Positions 36,206 to 45,922 of a stretch of DNA of 64,000 bases are shown in pieces (the first letter of the stretch is position 1; the number at the start of each line of letters is the position of its first letter). A program made the translations under genes and the position numbers. The notes under the pieces were generated by a model. It was given only the letters and a program-made list of their open reading frames with translations, ran no database searches and had not been told where the DNA came from. Source of the DNA: Acinetobacter sedimenti (GTDB lineage Bacteria > Pseudomonadota > Gammaproteobacteria > Pseudomonadales > Moraxellaceae); the NCBI RefSeq assembly GCF_022601685.1, contig NZ_JAKUML010000001.1, positions 1 through 64,000 of the forward strand, given 5' to 3'.

Positions 36206-37543
36206 ATGAATGCACTCAACCTGAAGAATAAAATCGTCAATCTCAGCCCACCGAGTATGTTGGCATTGGGATTTTTGAGTTTTATTGTGATGGGGACGAT
36301 TTTGCTGATGTTGCCTGTGTCGCATCATGGCGATCTGTCGTTGATGACGGCATTTTTTACAGCGACATCTGCGGTGACCATTACAGGGTTGTCTGTGGTT
36401 TCTATCAATGAAACGTATACCGTGTTTGGTCAGTTGATGATTTTGCTGATGATCCAAGCAGGTGGTTTAGGGTTTATTACTTTTGCGATCTTGGCGGCAC
36501 TGAGTCTATCCCCCAAGATCGGACTGAAACAGCAAATCTTTGCGCAAAACGCTTTAGGGCAAACCAGTCTACACAATGTCACTTTCGTTGCCAAAGGCGT
36601 GTTGATCTATACACTCTTTTTTGAATTGATTGGGTTTATCTTTTTACTGGTGGCGTGGTATCCCCAGTTTGGTTTAACGCATAGTGCTTATTACGCATTG
36701 TTTTATAGTGTGTCTGCTTTTAACAATGCAGGATTTACTTTATTTGATAACAGCTTGATGGAGTTTCAGAACAACTTTTTGCTCTGCATGACGGTCAGTA
36801 CCCTGTACATCTTGGGAGGAATTGGTTTTGTAGTATTTATGGACATCAAGCAAGCGAAGGTGTGGCGTAAGCTCAACATCAATTCAAAAGTCATTTTGTC
36901 CAGTGTGTTGATTATTAACCTCGTTGCTTTCGTTTTACTTTGGGCACTTGAAGCGAATAATCCAAATACCATTGGCAATATGAATACCGCACAACAAGCC
37001 ACCCATGCGTGGTTTCAGGCGACTGTGCCAAGATCATCGGGCTTTAACAGTGTCGATACTGCGTCGATGACCAATGCCTCAACCTTTCTCATGATGCTCC
37101 TCATGTTCATTGGTGGAGGCTCGCTGAGTACCGCAGGCGGTATCAAAGTCGGGACATTTGTGATTTTACTGCTGAGCGTGATTTCATTTTTACGTCGTAA
37201 TAATGAAACCAGTATTTTTAAGCGTTCGATCTCTCATGAGTTGACCTTTAAAGCATTGGCGGTGACGCTGATCACCTGTTTTTTCATTATTTTTGGCATG
37301 TTTTTATTGCTCATCTTTGAGCCAGAGATGGAATTTATCGACGTAGTCTTTGAAGTGTTGTCGGCGGCGTGTACCGTTGGGTTATCACGAGGGATTACCT
37401 CGCAGTTGCATGATGGTAGCTTATTGACCTTAATTTTCTTGATGTATGCAGGGCGTCTTGGACCGTTGACTTTGGTTTATCTGATCGCCACACCGAAGAA
37501 AAGCCGTGTGCAATATCCATCTGCCGATATTCAGATTGGTTAA
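36206..37543 (+). CDS. ktrB: Potassium transporter KtrB (TrkH superfamily)
   Basis: A 445-residue inner-membrane K+ (Na+-dependent) translocating subunit with four pore motifs. The selectivity-filter glycines are visible in SAVTITGLSVV, SAFNNAGFTLF, RSSGFNSVDT and ACTVGLSRGI. The gating-loop GGGSLSTAGGIKVGT is typical. It pairs with ktrA just upstream in what appears to be a two-gene operon for osmotic K+ uptake; the osmoprotectant transporter at 33292 is nearby. Confidence 0.93.
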   Translation: MNALNLKNKIVNLSPPSMLALGFLSFIVMGTILLMLPVSHHGDLSLMTAFFTATSAVTITGLSVVSINETYTVFGQLMILLMIQAGGLGFITFAILAALSLSPKIGLKQQIFAQNALGQTSLHNVTFVAKGVLIYTLFFELIGFIFLLVAWYPQFGLTHSAYYALFYSVSAFNNAGFTLFDNSLMEFQNNFLLCMTVSTLYILGGIGFVVFMDIKQAKVWRKLNINSKVILSSVLIINLVAFVLLWALEANNPNTIGNMNTAQQATHAWFQATVPRSSGFNSVDTASMTNASTFLMMLLMFIGGGSLSTAGGIKVGTFVILLLSVISFLRRNNETSIFKRSISHELTFKALAVTLITCFFIIFGMFLLLIFEPEMEFIDVVFEVLSAACTVGLSRGITSQLHDGSLLTLIFLMYAGRLGPLTLVYLIATPKKSRVQYPSADIQIG

Positions 37544-37561
37544 ATTATCCGTTTTACAAGT

Positions 37562-37589
37562 TGCGAATGGTGCAAAATCACCATTCGCA
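37562..37589 (+). other. Strong stem-loop after ktrB
   Basis: TGCGAATGGTG and CACCATTCGCA form a perfect 11-bp stem around CAAAAT. Only weak T content follows, so it is either a poor terminator or an mRNA 3'-end stabiliser. Confidence 0.55.
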
Positions 37590-37652
37590 TGATCAAAATT
37601 GACTTTAATTTCAAAAAAATCATAAAAATTCAGCTTTCAAGCGATCTCCCTG

Positions 37653-37679
37653 CTTGAATTTCACCTGCTTAGCCCATAC
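37653..37679 (+). promoter_or_regulatory. Candidate sigma-32 promoter for grpE
   Basis: CTTGAAT (37653-37659), 12 bases, then GCCCATAC (37672-37679), close to the heat-shock consensus CTTGAAA / CCCCATNT. Located about 115 bases before the grpE start. Confidence 0.5.
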
Positions 37680-37794
37680 TCATCAAGCAATCGTTATTTA
37701 ATTTTTAGATGAACACTGCAGTTTCGCATCATGTTTGATCGCAACAGCGTTTCGAGGACTGCATATGTTTGATTTTTTTAAACGGAGAACATCA

Positions 37795-38340
37795 ATGTCA
37801 ACTGAGCACAATGAGCAAGCTCAAGATCAGACTGTAGATCAAGAACAAGATCTTGAAAATACAGAAACCAATGAAAATGCTGAAGAAGTGACAGTAGAAG
37901 ATTTACAAGCGCAAATTGGCAAATTGGCAGAAAGCCTAAAGCTCGAAAAAGCCCGTGCTGCCAATGCCATTTACGAATCTGAAAAAGTCAAAGAACGTCT
38001 TGAACGTGAAGCAGATTCAGCGAAAAAATTTGCTTTAGAAAAATTTGCCAAAGGCTTGCTTGATTCAGTAGATAACCTTGAACGTGCGATCCAAGCCGCA
38101 GGTGAAGAAAAAACGCCACTGCTTGAAGGTGTCGAACTGACTTTGAAATCGTTACTCAGCACCTTAGAAAAGCATGAGATTGCAGTGGTCGATGTCAACA
38201 ATGGCTTTAATGCAGACCTACATCAAGCGGTCGGTATTGACCCAAATGCCAAAGCAGGCGAGATCGGTAACGTGTTGCAAAAAGGCTATACCTTATCAGG
38301 TCGATTGCTCCGTCCTGCAATGGTTACAGTCGGTCAGTAA
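37795..38340 (+). CDS. grpE: Nucleotide exchange factor GrpE
   Basis: Co-chaperone that releases ADP from DnaK. From ATG 37795 (GGAG 8 bases upstream) the protein has 181 residues: an acidic disordered N-terminus, a long coiled-coil helix (about 35-90), then the beta domain with [14 protein letters not shown]-type end ([16 protein letters not shown]). An in-frame ATG at 37765 and the longer 37735 start lack good ribosome-binding sites. dnaK follows after 181 bases with its own heat-shock-like promoter. Confidence 0.94.
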   Translation: MSTEHNEQAQDQTVDQEQDLENTETNENAEEVTVEDLQAQIGKLAESLKLEKARAANAIYESEKVKERLEREADSAKKFALEKFAKGLLDSVDNLERAIQAAGEEKTPLLEGVELTLKSLLSTLEKHEIAVVDVNNGFNADLHQAVGIDPNAKAGEIGNVLQKGYTLSGRLLRPAMVTVGQ

Positions 38341-38384
38341 GCAGAAAAATCGAGCGCATTTGTAGAAATTTTTCAGCACATTGA

Positions 38385-38412
38385 CTTGAAAAAAAAACAA
38401 ATGCTCTCATAT
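38385..38412 (+). promoter_or_regulatory. Candidate sigma-32 promoter for dnaK
   Basis: Perfect CTTGAAA (38385-38391), 13-base spacer, then TCTCATAT (38405-38412), a good fit to the sigma-32 consensus. It lies 110 bases before the dnaK ATG. Confidence 0.6.
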
Positions 38413-38521
38413 CGGATAACAAGAAAATCCCTTTTCGAAGCATCGCTTCTCATCCCCTTTGCCAAAGGTGAAGAACGCTGTTCTGCAAGAGGGGATTCAA
38501 AATTATTGAGGAACAAATCAA

Positions 38522-40471
38522 ATGGCTAAAATTATCGGTATTGACTTAGGTACAACCAACTCATGTGTTGCGGTACTTGAAGGCGATAAAGTCAAAGTAA
38601 TTGAAAACGCTGAAGGCGCACGTACCACACCATCAATCATCGCTTATAAAGACGGTGAAATCTTGGTGGGTCAATCTGCAAAACGTCAAGCAGTCACCAA
38701 CCCGAAAAACACATTATTCGCCATCAAGCGTTTGATCGGTCGTCGTTATGAAGACCAAGCGGTACAAAAAGACATCGGTCTTGTGCCTTACAAAATCATC
38801 AAAGCAGACAATGGTGATGCTTGGGTGGATGTAAATGATAAAAAACTTGCACCACAACAAGTTTCTGCTGAAATCTTGAAAAAGATGAAGAAAACAGCGG
38901 AAGACTATCTTGGTGAAACCGTGACAGAAGCAGTCGTGACTGTACCTGCATACTTCAATGATGCACAGCGTCAAGCGACTAAAGATGCGGGTAAAATCGC
39001 AGGTTTAGACGTAAAACGTATCATCAACGAACCAACTGCTGCGGCACTTGCATTCGGTATGGACAAGAAAGAAGGCGACCGTAAAATCGCTGTATACGAC
39101 TTGGGTGGTGGTACTTTTGACGTATCAATCATCGAAATTGCTGACTTAGACGGCGACCAACAGATCGAAGTATTGTCAACTAATGGTGATACATTCCTCG
39201 GTGGTGAAGACTTTGACAACGCATTGATTGAATACTTGGTTGAAGAATTCAAGAAAGACCAAAGCGTGAATCTGAAAAATGATCCATTGGCATTGCAACG
39301 TCTTAAAGAAGCAGCGGAAAAGGCAAAAATCGAATTGTCTTCTTCGACTTCGACTGAGATCAACTTGCCATATATCACTGCTGATGCGTCTGGTCCAAAA
39401 CACTTGGTGATCAACGTGACACGTGCCAAACTTGAAAGCTTAGTTGCTGACCTTGTTGCACGTACCATTGAGCCTTGCCGTATCGCACTCAAAGACGCTG
39501 GTCTATCATCTTCAGAAATCTCTGATGTGATCTTGGTCGGTGGTCAATCTCGTATGCCACTTGTACAACAAAAAGTACAAGAATTCTTCGGCAAAGAGCC
39601 ACGTAAAGACGTGAACCCTGACGAAGCGGTTGCGATTGGTGCAGCGATTCAAGGTGCGGTATTGTCTGGTGACAAGAACGACGTTCTTCTTCTTGACGTG
39701 ACACCGTTGACACTCGGTATCGAAACGATGGGCGGTGTGTTGACACCAATCATTGAGAAAAACACCACGATTCCTGCGAAGAAATCTCAAGTATTCTCAA
39801 CAGCAGCGGACAACCAACCTGCGGTAGACATTTCGGTCTATCAAGGTGAGCGTAAGATGGCACAACAAAACAAATTGTTGGGCAACTTCCAGTTGGGTGA
39901 TATCCCACCTGCGCCACGTGGTGTACCGCAAATCGAAGTGTCATTCGATATCAATGCTGATGGTATCTTGAAAGTATCTGCAAAAGACAAGAGCACTGGT
40001 AAAGAGCAATCGATTCAAATTAAAGCAAACTCTGGTTTGTCTGATGCTGAAATCGAAGCAATGATCAAAGATGCTGAGGCGAATGCTGAGGAAGATCGCA
40101 AGTTTGAAGAATTGGCAAAAGCACGTAACGAAGCAGATGCCTTGATCTCAAGCGCACAAAAAGCGGTGAAAGACCTCGGCGAGCAAGTGACTGATGAAGA
40201 AAAAACAGCAGTCGAAACCGCAGTGTCTGAGCTAGAAGCAGCAACCAAAGAAAATGATGCGGACGAGATCAAAGCGAAAACTGAAGCACTACAAAACATC
40301 TTGATGCCGATCACACAACGTGCCTATGAACAAGCACAAGGTGCAGCAGGCGGTGCGGGTGCACAGGACTTTGATCCAAACGCATTCAACCAACAAGCTG
40401 GTGGTTCGCAAAAAGCCGATGATGGTGTGGTAGATGCTGAGTTCACTGAAGTGAATGACGACAAGAAATAA
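38522..40471 (+). CDS. dnaK: Molecular chaperone DnaK (Hsp70)
   Basis: Central ATP-dependent folding chaperone. The 649-residue protein has the actin-like ATPase signatures [29 protein letters not shown] and [14 protein letters not shown]. After these come the [11 protein letters not shown] linker/substrate domain, a helical lid and the C-terminal EEVD-like [19 protein letters not shown] precedes the ATG. It follows grpE, and htpG lies 2.4 kb downstream after an accessory insertion. Confidence 0.98.
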   Translation: MAKIIGIDLGTTNSCVAVLEGDKVKVIENAEGARTTPSIIAYKDGEILVGQSAKRQAVTNPKNTLFAIKRLIGRRYEDQAVQKDIGLVPYKIIKADNGDAWVDVNDKKLAPQQVSAEILKKMKKTAEDYLGETVTEAVVTVPAYFNDAQRQATKDAGKIAGLDVKRIINEPTAAALAFGMDKKEGDRKIAVYDLGGGTFDVSIIEIADLDGDQQIEVLSTNGDTFLGGEDFDNALIEYLVEEFKKDQSVNLKNDPLALQRLKEAAEKAKIELSSSTSTEINLPYITADASGPKHLVINVTRAKLESLVADLVARTIEPCRIALKDAGLSSSEISDVILVGGQSRMPLVQQKVQEFFGKEPRKDVNPDEAVAIGAAIQGAVLSGDKNDVLLLDVTPLTLGIETMGGVLTPIIEKNTTIPAKKSQVFSTAADNQPAVDISVYQGERKMAQQNKLLGNFQLGDIPPAPRGVPQIEVSFDINADGILKVSAKDKSTGKEQSIQIKANSGLSDAEIEAMIKDAEANAEEDRKFEELAKARNEADALISSAQKAVKDLGEQVTDEEKTAVETAVSELEAATKENDADEIKAKTEALQNILMPITQRAYEQAQGAAGGAGAQDFDPNAFNQQAGGSQKADDGVVDAEFTEVNDDKK

Positions 40472-40490
40472 GTCTTAATTAGGCTAAAAG

Positions 40491-40517
40491 AAACGCTCAC
40501 AATGTGGGCGTTTTTTT
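40491..40517 (+). terminator. Intrinsic terminator after dnaK
   Basis: AACGCTCAC and GTGGGCGTT around AAT with T7 tail (one G-U pair). It lies 20 bases after the dnaK stop. Confidence 0.9.
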
Positions 40518-40609
40518 ATGCAAATTCTTTAAGATAGAAATTAGATATTGCATATGTAGTGGTATATACTCTATGTATATTGCACGGTATTTAAGAAGAG
40601 GAGCATATT

Positions 40610-40840
40610 ATGACAATAACATCCATTTTTATGAACAACCGCACCCAAGCCGTTCGACTGCCTGCGACATTTCGTTTTTCTTCAGAGGTTAAAAATGTCT
40701 ATGTGCGAAAAATTGGTGTGGAACGGGTGATTAGTCCTGTGGATCAAGTGTGGGATAGTTTTTTTACGGATAAAAACTTAAAAGTAATGGATGATTTTGA
40801 ACGTGGCGAGCAAATCGAAAGTATCCGAGAGTCATTTTGA
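40610..40840 (+). CDS. vapB: VapB-type antitoxin (AbrB/VagC fold)
   Basis: A 76-residue antitoxin that neutralises the adjacent PIN toxin and represses the operon. The N-terminal SpoVT-AbrB DNA-binding segment reads TSIFMNNRTQAVRLPATFRF, typical of VagC-like antitoxins; the C-terminal DSFFTDKNLKVMDDFERGEQ binds the toxin. AGAGGAG precedes the ATG. The upstream 40545-40590 has GTATATAC and two ATATTGCA direct repeats, plausible autoregulatory sites. It overlaps vapC by one base (TGATG). Confidence 0.9.
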   Translation: MTITSIFMNNRTQAVRLPATFRFSSEVKNVYVRKIGVERVISPVDQVWDSFFTDKNLKVMDDFERGEQIESIRESF

Positions 40841-41244
40841 TGCTGAAATATATGCTCGATACCAACATTGCCATCTATGTGATTAAACACAAGCCTGAAC
40901 AGATGCGTGAACGATTTAATGCGGTCGCAACGCAGATTTGTGTCAGCAGTATCACCGTTGCAGAATTAATCTACGGTGCAGAAAATAGTGCCAATCCTAC
41001 GCATAACATGAAGGTGGTAGAGAACTTTTTGTCGCGCTTACAGGTCTTGGATTATGATGCAGAAGCGGCGATGCAGTATGGCAATATCAAAGCCTATTTG
41101 CGTAAGCAAGGACAACTCATCAGTGATAATGATCTGCACATTGCAGGGCATGCGAGAAGTAAGGGTTTGGTCGTGGTGACCAATAATCTAAAAGAATTTG
41201 AACGTGTGCCTGCACTGCAACTCGAAAATTGGGTTAATCCATAG
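40840..41244 (+). CDS. vapC: VapC-type toxin, PIN-domain ribonuclease
   Basis: A 134-residue PIN-domain endoribonuclease; relatives cleave initiator tRNA or other stable RNAs. The acidic active-site set is visible: D7 in MLDTNI, E42 in VAELIYGAE, and D96/D98 in ISDNDLHIAGHA. The NNLKEF near residue 116 is also typical. The ATG overlaps the vapB stop, so the start is clear. With vapB it forms a complete, apparently intact TA module inserted between dnaK and htpG. Confidence 0.92.
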   Translation: MLKYMLDTNIAIYVIKHKPEQMRERFNAVATQICVSSITVAELIYGAENSANPTHNMKVVENFLSRLQVLDYDAEAAMQYGNIKAYLRKQGQLISDNDLHIAGHARSKGLVVVTNNLKEFERVPALQLENWVNP

Positions 41245-41262
41245 TTGATTGGAAGTACTTAA

Positions 41263-42756
41263 ATGTTAAACTCGATCACGGAAAGGACAGCTATATACAC
41301 TGTAGCTAATTATTTTACTCAACTCGGTTGGATTTTTAGAGAACAAGCTAATTCAGATTTCGGAATTGATGCATTAGTTGAGGTTGCTAAGAATGGTAGA
41401 CCGACGGGGCAGTTGATTGCTTTGCAGATCAAAGGTGGTAGTTCAAATTTTAGAAAAACTAAAACAGGATTAACATTTTACTTCGAAGAACGCCATAAAT
41501 TGTATTGGTTAAACTTCCGAATACCTGTTCTGGTCATATTGCATGACCCATTAAGTGATAGCATGTTTTGGGGAGAGGTGAACGGAGATTCGATCAAGCC
41601 AACTCGCAAAATGTGGAAACTGCAAATTCCTTATGGTAATCAACTCACAGTTTTATCTAAACACGCTCTCGAACAAACCTTATCCTGTAGCAAAATCTAT
41701 GTAGATATTGATCTCAAAAATTCTACAGACCTGATTGATTTGAGTGAAAAAGTAGACGAAGACGACTCATATTGCGAAATCATTAATAGTGAGGTTGATG
41801 GATTAGAACTTATTGTAAATACGGAAAACTATTCAGAAAATATAAAACTCTCTTATAAGCCAAAAAATTCAGATTGGGATGATGATCGTAATCGTCTGAA
41901 ATGGACAGATAGACGTTATTTTTTATTCGAAAAATTATTGAACTATATATCTAGTGTAATGCAAAGTTGTGATATTTATAAGCTGACAGAGGCTGTAGAA
42001 GAAATAAAGTGTTTAATCAAACAAGGTGGATTGAATAAGGTTGATGAGTTTTTGTTTGATTATAATAATATAGATAGTGATATTCCAAAATATGCAGAAT
42101 TTATAAATACAATTGAAAGATTTCTTTTTTTAAATGAACTCGATAAGCACGGCTTGGAAGTTTGTACTGGGGATGAGGAAGTTTATTTTTATATAAATAA
42201 TGAAAGTTACATTGTAGATACTTTTGAAGGAAAAATAAAAAATCTAAAAGATTGCATTGACAACCAATCCTACAATGATCTTCTCGCAATGACGGATATA
42301 AGTATTTGGAGCACCATTTATTGTGATGCTGGAATTGAAAAAGATAAGTTTATCCCTGTAATGTACGATTTATGGGAGATGTATTGGGATGACGAGTATG
42401 AGCGGATTAAAAAGTCTATCAAAGAATGTCAGAATGCAAATGTAGTGGTAGACGAAAACTCACTAACTGCAACAAAATATCTAGACAAATTGAAGAATAA
42501 ATCTTGGAGGAGTTTTCAATTATTTTCAGAGGGGTATAATGATGCAGGAGATATTATTGCTTATGCGTATAATTTAGATTTTTCAATTTTATATCCTATG
42601 GCTATTGTCGCAATGATGAATGTTTTTGATCAAGAAATTTGTTATTGGGAATATTGTGACTTCCATTTCTCTAGTGAAAATTGGGAGCTAATTTTTATGG
42701 ATGATGAGTTAGATGATTCAAAACCAGCGTTTTATATCCAAAAAATAGAATACTAA
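41263..42756 (+). CDS. DUF4365 domain protein, putative PD-(D/E)xK-like nuclease
   Basis: A 497-residue protein, AT-rich relative to its chaperone neighbours. The first 115 residues match DUF4365, a restriction-endonuclease-like domain: E7 in ITERTA, D36 in SDFGIDALVE, E40, and the Q-x-K of ALQIKGG (Q55, K57) could form the metal site. The remaining 380 residues are acidic, mainly helical and unrecognised; they may sense a trigger. DUF4365 is found in several defence-associated contexts. It starts 18 bases after vapC and may be cotranscribed. Function is inferred, not known. Confidence 0.75.
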   Translation: MLNSITERTAIYTVANYFTQLGWIFREQANSDFGIDALVEVAKNGRPTGQLIALQIKGGSSNFRKTKTGLTFYFEERHKLYWLNFRIPVLVILHDPLSDSMFWGEVNGDSIKPTRKMWKLQIPYGNQLTVLSKHALEQTLSCSKIYVDIDLKNSTDLIDLSEKVDEDDSYCEIINSEVDGLELIVNTENYSENIKLSYKPKNSDWDDDRNRLKWTDRRYFLFEKLLNYISSVMQSCDIYKLTEAVEEIKCLIKQGGLNKVDEFLFDYNNIDSDIPKYAEFINTIERFLFLNELDKHGLEVCTGDEEVYFYINNESYIVDTFEGKIKNLKDCIDNQSYNDLLAMTDISIWSTIYCDAGIEKDKFIPVMYDLWEMYWDDEYERIKKSIKECQNANVVVDENSLTATKYLDKLKNKSWRSFQLFSEGYNDAGDIIAYAYNLDFSILYPMAIVAMMNVFDQEICYWEYCDFHFSSENWELIFMDDELDDSKPAFYIQKIEY

Positions 42757-42797
42757 AATAATTTTTTAATTCTTTATTAAATTGCACATTCTTCCTA

Positions 42798-42825
42798 TTG
42801 AAAAACCATGCCATCATCGCCATTG
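42798..42825 (+). promoter_or_regulatory. Candidate sigma-32 promoter for htpG
   Basis: TTGAAA (42798-42803), 14 bases, CGCCATTG (42818-42825). This is a fair match to the heat-shock consensus, 49 bases before the htpG start. Confidence 0.5.
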
Positions 42826-42873
42826 ATGACTCATTCAAATATTTTTACTGCAAAAATTTAAAGGAGTTCATCA

Positions 42874-44799
42874 ATGAGCGAGCAAAATGCCTCACAAAAA
42901 CACAGCTTCCAAGCTGAAGTTGCACAACTACTGCATTTAGTCACACATTCTTTGTATTCCAATCCAGAAATTTTCCTGCGTGAATTGATTTCCAACGCCT
43001 CAGATGCCTGCGACAAATTGCGCTTTGAAGGCATAAACCATCCTGAATATTACGAAGATGCGCCTGACCTCCGTGTTCGTGTCAGCCTTGATAAAGACAA
43101 TAAAACCATTACCATCTCTGATAATGGGATCGGGCTAAGTGAACAAGAAGCGATTGATAACCTCGGTACGATCGCAAAATCAGGCACCAAAGACTTCATG
43201 TCGAAGCTCACAGGCGACCAAAAGTCAGATGCACAGCTCATCGGTCAGTTTGGTGTCGGCTTTTATTCAGGCTTTATCGTTGCCGATAAAATCACCGTAG
43301 AGTCACGCCGTGCAGGCTCGCCAGCTAATCAAGGCGTGCGTTGGGTGAGTGGCGGTACAGGCGATTTTGAAGTGACTCAAATCGACAAAGCAGGTCGTGG
43401 CACAGACATCATTTTACATTTGCGTGATGATGCGCTCGACTATCTTGAAAGCTATAAAGTGAAGCAGATCATCAATAAATATTCTGATCACATCAGCTTG
43501 CCAATCGAAATGCAAAAAGAAGTGTGGCAGGAAGAAGAAACTGCTGAGGGTGAAGAGCCGAGCAAAGGCGGTGAGATGGTCAAAACCGATGAATGGGAAG
43601 CGATCAACTCAGCCAGTGCGTTGTGGACTCGGAGCAAATCAGAAGTGACTGATGAGCAATATGTTGAGTTTTATAAAAACCTCAGCCACGCATTCGATGA
43701 GCCACTTGCATGGTCACATAACCGTGTTGAAGGCACCACCGAATATACGCAACTGCTCTATATCCCAAGCAAAGCACCGTACGATCTATTTACCCGTGAG
43801 TCGAAAGCAGGCATCAAACTCTATGTGAAACGTGTGTTTATTATGGACGATGCGGACAATCTAATTCCAAATTATCTGCGTTTTGTCCAAGGTGTGGTGG
43901 ATAGTGCCGACTTACCGCTGAATGTGAGTCGTGAATTACTGCAAGAAAGCCGAGATGTGAAAACCATTCGTGAAGGCAATGCACGCCGTGTCTTGACCAT
44001 GATTGATGGCTTGGCAAAATCAGACGATGAAAAAGACCAAGAGAAATTTAAAACCTTCTATGCGGAATTTGGTTCAGTGATCAAAGAAGGCTTGGGTGAA
44101 GACTTTGGTAATCGTGAACGTATCTTAAAACTTTTGCGCTTTGCGACTTCGAATAATGACGAGATCAGCACCTCATTGGCAGACTACAAAGCCAATATGA
44201 AAGAAGGGCAAAAGGCGATTTATTACGTCACTGCGGATAGCTTGACCACTGCGAAGAACTCGCCACAGCTTGAATTATTCAAGAAAAAAGGCATTGAAGT
44301 CTTGCTCATGGCGGATCGTGTTGATGAATGGGCGATGAATTTCGTACATGAGTTTGACGGTACACCAATGCAAAGCATTGCCAAAGGTGCAGTTGATTTG
44401 GGTGATCTACAAGATGCTGAGGAGAAGAAGGCGCTTGATGAAGCGACTGAAAAATTCAAACCCGTCGTGGAAAAACTCAGTGATTCATTGAAAGATAAAA
44501 CCAAAGAAGTACGTTTGACCAGTCGTTTGGTGGATTCTCCAGCATGTTTGGTGACAGGTGATGGCGAGCTTTCTCCGCAGTTGATCCGTATGCTTAAAGA
44601 TGCAGGTCAAGCGGTGCCTGAAAGCAAACCGATCTTGGAAATCAATCCGTCACATCCATTGGTACAAAAGCTCGAAGGCAGTGCGCAGTTTGACGATTTA
44701 GCCAATGTGATTTTTGACCAAGCCTTGATTGCTGAAGGTGGATTACCTGATAATCCTGCGGAATATGTGAAGCGTATCAATAGCTTATTGTTGAAATAA
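42874..44799 (+). CDS. htpG: Molecular chaperone HtpG (Hsp90)
   Basis: Bacterial Hsp90, a dimeric ATP-driven chaperone that cooperates with DnaK. The GHKL ATPase domain shows [28 protein letters not shown] and [11 protein letters not shown]. The middle domain has the catalytic-loop Arg region [17 protein letters not shown], and the C-terminal dimerisation domain ends VKRINSLLL. The 641-residue length is standard. AAGGAG lies upstream of the ATG. Confidence 0.97.
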   Translation: MSEQNASQKHSFQAEVAQLLHLVTHSLYSNPEIFLRELISNASDACDKLRFEGINHPEYYEDAPDLRVRVSLDKDNKTITISDNGIGLSEQEAIDNLGTIAKSGTKDFMSKLTGDQKSDAQLIGQFGVGFYSGFIVADKITVESRRAGSPANQGVRWVSGGTGDFEVTQIDKAGRGTDIILHLRDDALDYLESYKVKQIINKYSDHISLPIEMQKEVWQEEETAEGEEPSKGGEMVKTDEWEAINSASALWTRSKSEVTDEQYVEFYKNLSHAFDEPLAWSHNRVEGTTEYTQLLYIPSKAPYDLFTRESKAGIKLYVKRVFIMDDADNLIPNYLRFVQGVVDSADLPLNVSRELLQESRDVKTIREGNARRVLTMIDGLAKSDDEKDQEKFKTFYAEFGSVIKEGLGEDFGNRERILKLLRFATSNNDEISTSLADYKANMKEGQKAIYYVTADSLTTAKNSPQLELFKKKGIEVLLMADRVDEWAMNFVHEFDGTPMQSIAKGAVDLGDLQDAEEKKALDEATEKFKPVVEKLSDSLKDKTKEVRLTSRLVDSPACLVTGDGELSPQLIRMLKDAGQAVPESKPILEINPSHPLVQKLEGSAQFDDLANVIFDQALIAEGGLPDNPAEYVKRINSLLLK

Positions 44800-44830
44800 T
44801 ATTCTTCTTAGAAATGTGTTTTTGGGGTTT

Positions 44831-44892
44831 TAGGGGCGTGCCCCTAAACTTCCCACATTTTACCAGTCGCCAAAGGCGACTGGTAAAATGTG
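44831..44892. repeat. Two adjacent perfect palindromes after htpG
   Basis: TAGGGGC-GT-GCCCCTA (44831-44846) is followed by an 18-bp perfect stem, CACATTTTACCAGTCGCC and its complement (44854-44892) around AAA. No T run follows, so it is not a classic terminator. It may be a REP-type palindromic unit or an mRNA stabiliser. Together with the repeat copy at 44945 it fills the gene-free stretch 44800-45141. Confidence 0.8.
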
Positions 44893-44944
44893 CTGAAGAA
44901 TATAATTGTTCTAAATAGATCTACTGCTTATATTCGTGTGTCAC

Positions 44945-45131
44945 GATTAACCTTCGGTTCGACCTACTTTTCTTTCGGGAAAAGTAGGCAAAACCATTTG
45001 TCAGCCGCAAACTCGGTCATATACCAGAATTTATCCTAACAGTGTTAAGAACATCATCTTACAGATGGTGTCCTGACCTCGAACAATGCGACTGACGCTT
45101 CTACGATTCAGATAAATTTTATTAGTCTTAA
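44945..45131 (+). repeat. Structured ~190-bp dispersed repeat, copy B
   Basis: Second copy of the element at 29546-29733, same orientation. Left block (44945-45019) is almost identical apart from GTCAGCCGC for GTCAGTCGC. The right block TGACCTCGAACAATGCGACT (45074-45093 region) is identical. The middle differs and here forms its own ACATCATCTT/AGATGGTGT hairpin. The right flank is only partly conserved. Confidence 0.85.
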
Positions 45132-45141
45132 ACAAACAATG

Positions 45142-45762
45142 TTAGTTGAGCTTTATTGGTTCACTCAATTCTAATTGTTGATCAACTTTTTGGATTTGAT
45201 ATGGCTTTTCTAATGATGGATTGCTTGGATAAGATTTCCCATCAAAAGAGAACTTCACCTGACCAACACCTTTACTATATACCGATAGATCAGACCAGCC
45301 ATTTTGCTTAGTCGATAGCTGATAAATCGGTGTATTGGTCACAGTGGTTTTCGTGATCAAACTCAAGCTATGATCATTTTTGGCATGATAAATTAACATG
45401 GTGCAACCACCTGAGCCACACCACTCATTACCTTGCAATAGCACCACCACATCTTTGATCTGATCGCCGTTGAGATCCCGCCATGCTTCGAGATAATCCG
45501 TTTTCCCATAACTATGCTCAATCACTGTCGGTAATAGATAGCGTGCTAATTCACGGTCTTTGGTCGCATCATCTTTTAAATCATTATCTTTCAAACCACT
45601 ATCTTTCAAATCATTCGCCGAAGTATTTTCAATTGGATTGGATGGTGTCGCTTGGGATTGATCTGTGGAAGATTTGTCCAAGGAATCTGGCTGATTGTTG
45701 ATATAACTACATGCGATTATCGTGCTAGAAAGTAGCACCAAACTAAAAAATCGAATCATCAT
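45142..45762 (-). CDS. Hypothetical lipoprotein with Lys-Asp repeat
   Basis: A 206-residue predicted lipoprotein: signal peptide and lipobox TIIAC. A Ser/Asp-rich linker contains a short tandem repeat, NDLKDSGLKDNDLKD, encoded by imperfect 15-base DNA repeats (about 45573-45612). The C-terminal domain has DLNGDQIKDVVVLLQG, an EF-hand-like D-x-N-x-D loop, and a Cys pair (EWCGSGGCTM) that may form a disulfide. The pattern resembles FG-GAP/VCBS-like or calcium-loop exported domains. Function is unknown. Confidence 0.75.
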   Translation of the reverse strand: MMIRFFSLVLLSSTIIACSYINNQPDSLDKSSTDQSQATPSNPIENTSANDLKDSGLKDNDLKDDATKDRELARYLLPTVIEHSYGKTDYLEAWRDLNGDQIKDVVVLLQGNEWCGSGGCTMLIYHAKNDHSLSLITKTTVTNTPIYQLSTKQNGWSDLSVYSKGVGQVKFSFDGKSYPSNPSLEKPYQIQKVDQQLELSEPIKLN

Positions 45763-45882
45763 CAAACTGTAACCTAAATAATTTAAGCTATATCTTATAA
45801 GAACAATCTACACTACCTGTTATAAACAATGAACAAAAACGTAAATACCGTGTAGAAGTAAAAATCTGAGCTACGTTGCTCT

Positions 45883-45900
45883 TGTAAGCAAATGCTTACG
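45883..45900 (+). promoter_or_regulatory. GacA-type upstream activating sequence
   Basis: TGTAAG-CAAATG-CTTACG matches the GacA upstream activating site of Pseudomonas rsm genes (TGTAAG-N6-CTTACA) at 11 of 12 fixed positions. It is centred about 66 bases before the predicted start of the RNA at 45957, similar to the position seen for rsmX and rsmY. Confidence 0.75.
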
Positions 45901-45922
45901 TGATGAAGTGCATTTGTCGTCT

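Noticed and set aside
37562-37589. Classic terminator after ktrB
   Set aside because: The 11-bp stem is strong but no T run follows on the plus strand; kept only as a stem-loop.
38971-40314. Long antisense ORFs across dnaK
   Set aside because: They are mirror frames of a highly codon-biased gene, without ribosome-binding sites or recognisable products.
40545-40590. A defined VapBC operator
   Set aside because: Short direct and palindromic repeats (ATATTGCA, GTATATAC) exist in this AT-rich promoter, but no single clear operator could be fixed, so they are only mentioned with vapB.
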